Program-made: the position numbers and the translations under genes
Shown here: positions 1-5,435 of the stretch, piece by piece
Layout of the letters: the number at the start of each line of letters is the position of its first letter
Position numbering within the stretch: the first letter of the stretch is position 1
The notes under the pieces: generated by a model
Seen by the model: only the letters and a program-made list of their open reading frames with translations
Database searches by the model: none
Told to the model about the DNA's origin: nothing
From: Chloroflexota bacterium
Lineage (GTDB): Bacteria; Chloroflexota; Anaerolineae; Aggregatilineales; Phototrophicaceae
DNA length: 5,736 bases
Direction: 5' to 3'
Assembly (NCBI GenBank): GCA_023392115.1
Contig: JAEVZT010000547.1
Coordinates: 1-5,736 of the forward strand

Positions 1-12
1 AAGGTTGTTTTT

Positions 13-2565
13 ATGGATGTCGGTGTCGAGTTTAGCCACTACCGCGTCATCGAACATATCGGGCGCGGCGGCATGGCGGACGTCTGGTCTGCCCGCGACA
101 AGCGCCTTAACCGCACGGTCGCGATTAAGACCGTCGCGCGCGACCTGTCGCAAGATATGAACCCCGTCAAGTTATTCGAGCGTGAAGCCCGCACGATCGC
201 CGCGCTTGAGCATCCTCACATTCTGCCGATCTACGAGTTCGGGGACTACAGCGGGCAGTTGTTCATCGTCATGCGCTACGTGTCCGGCGGGTCGCTCGAA
301 GACCTGCTCGAAGAAGGTCCTTTGCCTGTCGAAGATGCGCTCCGTTTGGCTCGCAGCGTGGCGCTCGCGCTTGACTACGCGCATTCGAACAAAGTCATCC
401 ACCTCGACCTGAAGCCGTCGAACATCCTGCTCGACAGCTACCACCTGCCGTATCTGGCGGACTTCGGGCTGGCGACCGTGCTCGGTCCCGAAGGGCGGGC
501 AGCCAATCCCGGTTCAGGAACACTGCTCTACATGGCGCCCGAACAGCTCACCGCCGAAGACCTCGATCATCGCGCCGACATCTACAGCTTCTCGATCCTG
601 ATCTTCCACATGATGACCGGGCAGCTTCCCTTCGACGCGACAATCCCGCTCGCGCTCAAGCAGCTTCAGTTGAACGAAACCCTGCCCGGCGTCGAGGAAC
701 TCCATCCCGGGCTGCCGTCGAGCGTCAATGCTATTCTGCGCAGCGGCACGGAAGTCGACGCCAAGCGGCGTCCGGCGTCGCTCGGCGACATTGTCATGGC
801 GCTCGAAAACGTGCTCATGCCGGCGCGCGTGGCTGTATCCGGTGCAAGCGGTGGCGCGGCGCGCGAGCGGTCGTCAATACGGTCTACGCAGGACATGGAT
901 ACCAAGACCGACGCCCTCGAAGAGCTGATCACCGGCTCGATTGACGACCTGATCACGCGCACAGCGCCGCAGGTCGAACCACAGGCGCTTGACGACCTGA
1001 TCACCGGTCCGCTCGACGGCTTGATCACCGGACCTGCCGACCGTGTCGCGCCGCCATCGCCGCCGGAAGACAACAAGACCGCGCGCCTCGACATCGACCT
1101 CGACAACCTGATCACGTCGCCGGAAGTCACGCCTGAGGAAATGGCGCGGCGCGAGGCGATCGACATTTACACCCGCGCCCGCCGCGCGTGGGCGCACGGA
1201 CAGGGGCGCTTCCTGCTCGGTATCACCCATTTCATGCTGATCAACGATTACTACGTCAATGCCGAAGCCAACAAGCTCGAGCTTGACGAGGCGGGGATGC
1301 AGCTCCTTCTGCGCGGCGCGATTGAGTACGACCACGACATCGATACGTGGTGGACGCGGCTTGACGACGAGGCGCGGCGCTGGGTCGCCCTTCACGCCCT
1401 TCGCAGCGAGAATGCGCCCGCCCGCGTCCGCGCGCTCGAACGCCTCGAAGACCTGCCCGACGGCGAGAACCTGCAAATTCCGAAGCTCGTCGCGCAGACG
1501 CTGCAAGCGGAAACCAACAAGGCGGCAAAACTGGCGGCGATCCGCGTGCTCGACGTGCGTGCGCGGACACAGCCGAACCTGCCGCAAATCGATCCAAACG
1601 CGCCGCTGCGCGATCGGCTGTCGTCGCAGCTCCAGTTGAAAACGCCGTCGGTCTGGCGCGAAACCGTCTACTCGCAGGACATCGATCTGCTGCTGGCGCA
1701 ACTGGCGCTCGGCGACAGTGACGAGGATGTGCGCGAAGCCGCCGCCCGCGCCATCTGGCGCATTCATTCGACGGCGGCGGTGCGCGAGATCGCCGAACGG
1801 CAGCGCAAGGGCGAGCGCGGGGCGCTGCGCGCGCTGGCACTGGTGCGCGACGAAGCGCCGACCCTGCCGCCGGTTGTCAGCTCACAGGCGCGTCTCTATG
1901 CGTGGCTGGCGAACACGCTGCGCCGCGTGACCGACGATCCGATGCAAGCGGTCTGGCGCTTCATCATCGCGGCGCTGGCGGGGGCGCTGGCGTTCGGCGG
2001 TTACGCCTATGCCCAGCTTCCGGCGCAGGCGTTCTTCTTCGCCGAACGCATCGGCATGTCGATCTCGACCGGGGCGACGGTCGGCATCTTCGTTGGCTTA
2101 GTCGTCCTGCTGGCGAGCGAAATCCCGATGCGCCTGCGCGGTTTCTGGCCATGGTGGGGGCGGCTGCTCCTGAGCGCGATCATGGGCGTACTCACCGGCG
2201 CGCTGATGTGGGTCATCTTTACGTGGTTCTTCCTGTACTTCGAGCCGGACACGTGGCAGAACTTCCTGATCGGCGGGCTGGGCGCGGCGGCGGCGTTCGC
2301 GCTGTCGGCGGTCTTGCGCATCCCAGCGTGGATCGCGGCGATCTGGGCGGCGATCATGCTCTGGCTTCCCATGTATCTGGCGTGGTTCTACAACCAGCCG
2401 CTGCTGTACGTCCGCCCCGCCGATCCGGTGCGCGGGACGCCAGCGCAGGACATCAACACGTTCGCCGTGCCGATCGCGCTGGTGATCGCGCTCGGCGCGT
2501 TCGCGCCCCTGCTGATCGCCGAAGTTCGCGCGCTCGTGAAGCGGACGCGAACGCCTTCAGCCTAA
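13..2565 (+). CDS. Membrane-anchored Hanks-type Ser/Thr protein kinase with HEAT-like region
   Basis: It should transfer phosphate from ATP to Ser/Thr of protein substrates, with the catalytic domain on the cytoplasmic side. The kinase domain spans about residues 10-267. It shows a Gly-rich loop (G17-R-G-G-M-A-D-V24), VAIK with Lys39, the αC Glu58, HLDLKPSN at 130-137 with Asp132 and Asn137, DFG at 150-152, APE at 175-177 and the late Arg253. Leu131 replaces the usual Arg of HRD, so it is a non-RD kinase. A linker (about 270-375) carries repeated Leu-Ile-Thr motifs. Residues about 456-600 are helical with HEAT-like Ala/Leu/Arg patterns, such as the stretch near 560-595. About six hydrophobic segments follow, near 650-672, 684-701, 715-743, 751-770, 771-793 and 817-842. 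No PASTA or other recognisable extracellular sensor domain is seen. The ATG at 13 puts the Gly-rich loop at the normal distance from the N-terminus; AAGG at 1-4 is a weak ribosome site. Its promoter lies outside the window. Kinase call is near certain; HEAT assignment is moderate. Confidence 0.95.
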   Translation: MDVGVEFSHYRVIEHIGRGGMADVWSARDKRLNRTVAIKTVARDLSQDMNPVKLFEREARTIAALEHPHILPIYEFGDYSGQLFIVMRYVSGGSLEDLLEEGPLPVEDALRLARSVALALDYAHSNKVIHLDLKPSNILLDSYHLPYLADFGLATVLGPEGRAANPGSGTLLYMAPEQLTAEDLDHRADIYSFSILIFHMMTGQLPFDATIPLALKQLQLNETLPGVEELHPGLPSSVNAILRSGTEVDAKRRPASLGDIVMALENVLMPARVAVSGASGGAARERSSIRSTQDMDTKTDALEELITGSIDDLITRTAPQVEPQALDDLITGPLDGLITGPADRVAPPSPPEDNKTARLDIDLDNLITSPEVTPEEMARREAIDIYTRARRAWAHGQGRFLLGITHFMLINDYYVNAEANKLELDEAGMQLLLRGAIEYDHDIDTWWTRLDDEARRWVALHALRSENAPARVRALERLEDLPDGENLQIPKLVAQTLQAETNKAAKLAAIRVLDVRARTQPNLPQIDPNAPLRDRLSSQLQLKTPSVWRETVYSQDIDLLLAQLALGDSDEDVREAAARAIWRIHSTAAVREIAERQRKGERGALRALALVRDEAPTLPPVVSSQARLYAWLANTLRRVTDDPMQAVWRFIIAALAGALAFGGYAYAQLPAQAFFFAERIGMSISTGATVGIFVGLVVLLASEIPMRLRGFWPWWGRLLLSAIMGVLTGALMWVIFTWFFLYFEPDTWQNFLIGGLGAAAAFALSAVLRIPAWIAAIWAAIMLWLPMYLAWFYNQPLLYVRPADPVRGTPAQDINTFAVPIALVIALGAFAPLLIAEVRALVKRTRTPSA
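925..1116 (+). repeat. Leu-Ile-Thr motif repeats in the kinase linker
   Basis: Five copies of a short motif, roughly (D/E)-(D/E/G/N)-L-I-T-(G/R/S)-(P/S/T), lie in the linker after the kinase domain. The Leu-Ile-Thr cores are at residues 305-307, 313-315, 329-331, 337-339 and 366-368. The first four are spaced 8, 16 and 8 residues apart, and the last lies 29 further on. At DNA level each core is (C/T)TGATCAC, so codon choice is nearly identical between copies, which suggests recent duplication. The Thr of each copy is a possible phosphorylation or docking site, but that is inference. Confidence 0.8.
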
Positions 2566-3026
2566 ATCTTGCCGAAAAGCCGTCCGCCAAATTCGCCGAC
2601 GAGCCGGTCATCCAGCTCGTCGGCGTAGGTCGCCACCGTGTCGATAATCGAGTCGACCTCGACGGCGTCCAACCCTTCGAGCGGGCGCTCGCTGAACAGA
2701 TACACCACGTCGAGATAGACGCCGACCGACACGTTGGTGAGCTGCAAATTCAGTTCAAGCAGGTGGCGGTAGATCGGCAGCAGCCCGCTCGACGGCAGGT
2801 GCATCATCGGCGACAAGACCTGCAAATAGCCCGTGTTTTCCTGCTCCGACAGGTAGATTTCGATCAGCGCCGACCCGCGCCTGAACGTCCAGCCGTAACC
2901 GTCCTGCGTCGGCATCCGCGCCTGCTGCGGATCGAGCTGTATTTGCGCCAAGATTTGTTCGATCGTCATGGCTGACGCTTCAAGACTCGGCGCTGTAGTC
3001 TTCCCCCTGCCCCCAAATCCGAACAT
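2562..3026 (-). CDS. YbjN-domain protein (type III secretion chaperone-like fold)
   Basis: A 154-residue protein that resembles the YbjN / CesT-like chaperone fold, an α/β family thought to bind partner proteins; no enzymatic role is known. The family features are a first helix (about 20-31), β-strands carrying an aromatic/Ile-rich pattern (44-72), a helix with the run LLPIYRHLLELNLQL (82-96), strands at 99-111 and the ERPLEGLD turn (113-120) that leads into a final amphipathic helix (121-142). There is no signal peptide or membrane segment, so it should be cytoplasmic. The first 19 residues are Gly/Ala/Ser-rich and lie outside the domain; Met20 (codon 2969-2967) is an alternative start. I keep the upstream ATG because GGGAG sits 7 bases before it, while Met20 has no comparable site. 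It is the last gene of a probable three-gene operon, 42 bp after the trypsin-like gene, and its TAG overlaps the kinase stop by 4 bp. Family call is by pattern only. Confidence 0.8.
   Translation of the reverse strand: MFGFGGRGKTTAPSLEASAMTIEQILAQIQLDPQQARMPTQDGYGWTFRRGSALIEIYLSEQENTGYLQVLSPMMHLPSSGLLPIYRHLLELNLQLTNVSVGVYLDVVYLFSERPLEGLDAVEVDSIIDTVATYADELDDRLVGEFGGRLFGKI
2594..2625. repeat. Perfect 11-bp inverted repeat near the convergent gene ends
   Basis: The arms CGCCGACGAGC (2594-2604) and GCTCGTCGGCG (2615-2625) are exactly complementary around a 10-base loop. It lies 29 bp beyond the kinase stop and within the last codons of the YbjN-like gene (its Ala-Asp-Glu-Leu to Leu-Val-Gly stretch, residues 135-144). 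No U-run follows on the plus strand, so it is not a textbook intrinsic terminator. A stable hairpin here could still protect or end the kinase mRNA, since there is no intergenic space for a terminator. It could also arise by chance from coding of similar acidic/Leu/Val codons. Confidence 0.6.
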
Positions 3027-3033
3027 CGCTACG

Positions 3034-3038
3034 CTCCC
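3034..3038 (-). promoter_or_regulatory. Ribosome binding site of the YbjN-like gene
   Basis: GGGAG on the minus strand, 7 bases before the ATG at 3026. It decides the start in favour of this ATG over Met20 (2969), which has no clear site. It is part of the last heptamer of the adjacent tandem repeat. Confidence 0.6.
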
Positions 3039-3068
3039 AGTTCACAGTGAACAGTTTACAGTTTACAG
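3034..3068 (-). repeat. Heptanucleotide tandem repeat in the operon gap
   Basis: Read on the minus strand, the gap holds five consecutive 7-base units that all begin with CTG: CTGTAAA, CTGTAAA, CTGTTCA, CTGTGAA and CTGGGAG. The first two are identical and the others diverge. The array begins right after the stop codon of the trypsin-like gene, and its last unit supplies the GGGAG ribosome site of the YbjN-like gene. It also contains the palindrome GTTCACAGTGAAC (3040-3052 on the plus strand). The array is seen directly; any function is unknown. Confidence 0.8.
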
Positions 3069-4190
3069 CTACCCTTCCCCCTGTGGATGACCGCAGCGCA
3101 AACAGCGCCCCTGATATAGCTCGACAAGCGCGCCGCAGCGAACGCAGAGCGTATCGGCGCCGTCGTAGAAGATGTCCGACTGCGGAACGTGCGTCCGCGC
3201 GATCGCCTGCGCGTTTGGCGTTACGCCGCCGCAGAATTCGCAGTAGAAATACCCGGCGGCGACCGCCCGGCTGATCCCCCCACAATGGGGGCAGTAGACG
3301 CGGCGCTCGGCGCGGATCGCCTGCACGAATTCGGCAACGCAGCGCCGGATCGCCGCGATGTGAACGCCAAAAGCGTGATTTGACGCCCGACTGGTGTTGC
3401 GCGTTATCATGCCAACAAGGTAATTGCGGTCATCGAAAATTGGGCTGCCGCCCGCATCGGGGATGCGCGTCAAACTGGTCGGAATCCAGTAGTCCGGCAT
3501 GGCGCGTCGCGTCGGGCGCTGCTCGAGCGGGATCACCTCGCCGTTGTAGGTGATGATGAACAACGGCTGCTCGTCGGGGACGGTTTGCATCGTCGTCACC
3601 GGCAGCACGCCGCCAAGCCGGTGCTCGACGTGCAGGATCGCCAGATCGAGTTCAGGGTAGCTGCGGACGACTGCCGCCGTAAGCTGGCTGCCGACCGGCA
3701 GCTCGACGGTGACGCGTTCCAGCCCGCCGACGACATGGCGCGTCGTCGCCAGCAGCCCGTCCTGCGTCACGAAAAAGCCAGTCCCAACGCCGTTCATCCC
3801 ACCGGTGACATGAACGATGTAATCGGCAATATTGATCGCCTGCGGCTGGGCGGGCTGTGACACTGGTGGTTGGGCAGGCATGGGCGCTGTCGCGCCAGAT
3901 GCAGTAGGCATCGGCGGGGGTGAAACCGCCGGCGTGGACGGCGTCTGCGCCAGCGCGGCGAGGCGCTGCTGCGCGTCAACGTTCGCCGGGTCGAGCGCGA
4001 CCGCCTGCATGTAACAGGCGCGCTTCGCCTGCGGATCGTCAAGCGTCTCCGCCAGCCACAGGTAAGCGTGAGCGCGTGCCGGCGGCGTCAGCTCGCTGCG
4101 CTTGAGGGCGATGCGGATCAGGCGCGCGCCTTCCGCCCGGCTGCCCGCGTGAATTGCCTTAATCCCCATGTCGAGTATGCGCTGCGACAT
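3069..4190 (-). CDS. Trypsin-like (Deg/HtrA-type) domain protein with two C-terminal zinc ribbons; catalytic Ser apparently lost
   Basis: A 373-residue protein in four parts. Residues 1-80 are helical and TPR-like (the stretch ending in AVALDPANVDAQQRLAAL is a typical TPR pattern). Residues 82-117 are a Pro/Ala/Thr linker. Residues about 119-292 are a chymotrypsin-fold domain with the strand GTGFFV (136-141), the His motif TTRHVV (His152) and the Asp motif ELDLAIL (Asp182). The nucleophile loop reads DAGGSPIF (245-252). Counting back from Pro250, the usual S-G-G-P becomes G-G-S-P, so Gly247 stands at the catalytic Ser position and Asp245 at the oxyanion Gly. Residues 300-366 hold four Cys-x2-Cys pairs (300/303, 317/320, 349/352, 363/366), making two zinc ribbons. 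No signal peptide or membrane segment is present, so it is probably cytoplasmic. It is the middle gene of the operon, 12 bp after the DUF3048 gene. It may be an inactive protease used as a binding module; an active enzyme with unusual loop geometry is the alternative. Confidence 0.85.
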   Translation of the reverse strand: MSQRILDMGIKAIHAGSRAEGARLIRIALKRSELTPPARAHAYLWLAETLDDPQAKRACYMQAVALDPANVDAQQRLAALAQTPSTPAVSPPPMPTASGATAPMPAQPPVSQPAQPQAINIADYIVHVTGGMNGVGTGFFVTQDGLLATTRHVVGGLERVTVELPVGSQLTAAVVRSYPELDLAILHVEHRLGGVLPVTTMQTVPDEQPLFIITYNGEVIPLEQRPTRRAMPDYWIPTSLTRIPDAGGSPIFDDRNYLVGMITRNTSRASNHAFGVHIAAIRRCVAEFVQAIRAERRVYCPHCGGISRAVAAGYFYCEFCGGVTPNAQAIARTHVPQSDIFYDGADTLCVRCGALVELYQGRCLRCGHPQGEG

Positions 4191-4192
4191 AA

Positions 4193-4198
4193 CCCCTC
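4193..4198 (-). promoter_or_regulatory. Ribosome binding site of the trypsin-like gene
   Basis: GAGGGG on the minus strand, only 2 bases from the ATG at 4190 (4 bases if GAGG alone is taken as the core). It lies inside the 12-bp gap after the DUF3048 stop (4203-4205). Such close packing suggests translational coupling between the two genes. Confidence 0.5.
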
Positions 4199-4202
4199 GC
4201 TG

Positions 4203-5282
4203 CTATTCGATAATCGTGATCGTTTCTTCAGCCGGGTCTTGCTGTTCCGGCAGCGGGAAGACCTGAAACCACGTCTTGCCCGGTTTGAGCGGCAGTGGAT
4301 CGCCATCGGGCGCATACAGGCTGATCATCGCCTCGCGCGTCGGGCGCTGCCAGCGGGCGGCATAGCGCTGCCCATCGCGTAGCAGGATCGCGTCACCCTC
4401 AAACCACAGCTCGATCTCGGTGCTGTACGTGATGCTGCCCTGCCACACGCTCTCGACGATGTCCGTCTGGCGGTGGCTGGCAAACAGGATGACGACGTTT
4501 GATGCCGTGACCTGCTCCATTGTGTTGGCGTCGTAGTGTCCCAAACCGTCGCTTGAGCGGCGGTACATGCCAATCGCCGGATCATAATTCCACGTCGCCC
4601 GCGTCGCCCGGTAGCGCAGTTCGACCTGTGACGCGCTCCCCGCGCTCGCGGATGGCGGCGTCGGGCTGAAGACCATTCCCGGCAAGTCAGGACGCGCGTT
4701 CAAGCCCTCTTGTTCTGCCAACGTCCAGAGCGCGTTCGGGTTGACGAACAGGTTGTGCGGCACGTCGATACTCTCGTCGCGCCAGTAGTACGGCAAGCCG
4801 TAGGCGATGCCCTCATACGTCCGCTCGTAGAACTCCGAGTTGACGAGATAATTCTTAACGCCGTCGCTCGCGCCCGAAAAGGCGAGCAGCGCGTCGAACA
4901 TCGGCACAAGCTCGTAGTCGATCAGCCGTGCGGAGCGGATCGAGCCGACGCGGTTCGGCGCTTCGCCGTAGAAGACCGCCGAGAAGCGCGTCAATCCGCC
5001 TTCGGCATAGTGTTCAAAGACCACATCCGCCGCGCCGATCCCCGCCTGCGGTCGGACGAGCGGCGGCGCGTTCGAGATTTTGACAACCATCGGGCGGCGG
5101 TCGAGCGCCGCCGGGTCGGCGACCGGCTCGCCGGTGAGCGGATTGACGCCGGGCGGAAAGCCGTTAACGCCAATCCAGTCTGCCGGAGCGGGGGTAGGCG
5201 TTGGCGTCGGCGTGCTGACGCCGGCGGTCATGATCGTGCAGCCGGTTAGCAGCAGCCCGATCAGCAGAATTTTGCGCAGCAT
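4203..5282 (-). CDS. DUF3048 (YerB-like) lipoprotein
   Basis: A 359-residue predicted lipoprotein. The start MLRKILLIGLLLTGC is a short type II signal with lipobox LLTG-Cys15, so the mature protein should be lipid-anchored on the outer face of the cytoplasmic membrane. A Thr-Pro spacer follows (24-33). The DUF3048 N-terminal domain covers about 45-190, with NPLTGEP (47-53), RPMVVKISN (63-71), the RPQAGIGAADVVFEHYAEGG block (77-96) and VGSIRSAR (112-119). A second DUF3048 domain covers about 230-350 and includes the GKTWFQVFP run near the C-terminus. The family is named after B. subtilis YerB; its biochemical role is not established, so I give no function beyond envelope location. AGGAG lies 4 bases before the ATG, and a TATAAT box sits about 30 bp upstream. 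It is the first gene of the probable operon with the trypsin-like and YbjN-like genes. Length and both domains look complete. Confidence 0.93.
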   Translation of the reverse strand: MLRKILLIGLLLTGCTIMTAGVSTPTPTPTPAPADWIGVNGFPPGVNPLTGEPVADPAALDRRPMVVKISNAPPLVRPQAGIGAADVVFEHYAEGGLTRFSAVFYGEAPNRVGSIRSARLIDYELVPMFDALLAFSGASDGVKNYLVNSEFYERTYEGIAYGLPYYWRDESIDVPHNLFVNPNALWTLAEQEGLNARPDLPGMVFSPTPPSASAGSASQVELRYRATRATWNYDPAIGMYRRSSDGLGHYDANTMEQVTASNVVILFASHRQTDIVESVWQGSITYSTEIELWFEGDAILLRDGQRYAARWQRPTREAMISLYAPDGDPLPLKPGKTWFQVFPLPEQQDPAEETITIIE

Positions 5283-5291
5283 GGAGCTCCT
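5283..5291 (-). promoter_or_regulatory. Ribosome binding site of the DUF3048 gene, overlapping a palindrome
   Basis: AGGAG on the minus strand (5287-5291), 4 bases before the ATG at 5282. It runs into the 8-bp palindrome GGAGCTCC (5283-5290), which is adjacent to the start codon. The site supports the chosen start, as does the signal peptide beginning directly there. Confidence 0.55.
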
Positions 5292-5307
5292 AACATCACT
5301 TCATTTG

Positions 5308-5336
5308 CAATTGATTATAGCGAACAGGCTCAATTG
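5308..5336. repeat. Paired CAATTG sites in the divergent promoter region
   Basis: CAATTG occurs at 5308-5313 and again at 5331-5336, 23 bp apart start to start, close to two helical turns. The pair brackets the minus-strand -10 box, and the second copy overlaps the plus-strand -35 candidate. An inverted repeat GAACA/TGTTC (5322-5326 and 5335-5339, 8-base gap) overlaps the second copy. Together these could be an operator for a regulator acting on both promoters, but no regulator gene is in view and AT-rich 6-mers can recur by chance. Confidence 0.35.
5314..5319 (-). promoter_or_regulatory. Candidate -10 box of the DUF3048 operon promoter
   Basis: A perfect TATAAT on the minus strand. It would place transcription start near 5307 and give a leader of about 25 bases to the ATG at 5282. 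No good -35 hexamer is found at 16-18 bp spacing; TTGAGC is present but only about 9 bases upstream. The call rests on the -10 box and position alone. Confidence 0.5.
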
Positions 5337-5363
5337 TTCTTACCCGAAGTCTTATATTACAAT
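5334..5363 (+). promoter_or_regulatory. Candidate promoter of the DUF4388 gene
   Basis: TTGTTC (5334-5339, matching the first three bases of the -35 consensus) is followed after 18 bp by TACAAT (5358-5363, 5 of 6 matches to the -10 consensus). This predicts a start near 5370 and a leader of roughly 65 bases before the ATG at 5436. The rest of the gap (5364-5423) shows no strong hairpin or riboswitch pattern. Confidence 0.45.
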
Positions 5364-5435
5364 GGGTACGAGTTCCCGAGGTCGGCGATGAGCTTGCGAG
5401 CGGTTCTGTGATCGGTCAGGTGTAAGGGGCATTCT

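Noticed and set aside
874..1767. A 297-residue open frame antisense to the kinase
   Set aside because: It is Arg/Val-rich without motifs and lies wholly opposite a strongly supported coding region.
1902..2975. A 357-residue open frame on the plus strand spanning the kinase tail and the YbjN-like gene
   Set aside because: It crosses two convergent genes in other frames, is Arg/Ala/Gly-rich with no recognisable domain, and is typical of shadow frames in GC-rich DNA.
3040..3052. Palindrome GTTCACAGTGAAC as a separate operator
   Set aside because: It arises from the neighbouring heptamer units CTGTTCA and CTGTGAA, so the tandem repeat explains it without a binding site.
2980..3285. A 101-residue minus-strand open frame across the heptamer repeat, which could have joined two operon genes
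   Set aside because: It is out of frame with both flanking genes and encodes no recognisable sequence; no frameshift is needed, because both neighbours have intact starts and stops.
5190..5217. A GGCGT-like tandem repeat at DNA level in the DUF3048 gene
   Set aside because: It simply encodes the Thr-Pro spacer after the lipobox, a common feature of lipoproteins.
4710..5249. A 179-residue plus-strand open frame opposite the DUF3048 gene
   Set aside because: The composition is dominated by Arg, Val and Asp as expected for the complement of the lipoprotein gene, and no domain is seen.
5388..5411. A short upstream open frame (7 codons) in the DUF4388 leader
   Set aside because: It has no ribosome site and no leader-peptide character such as runs of one amino acid, so it is probably chance.
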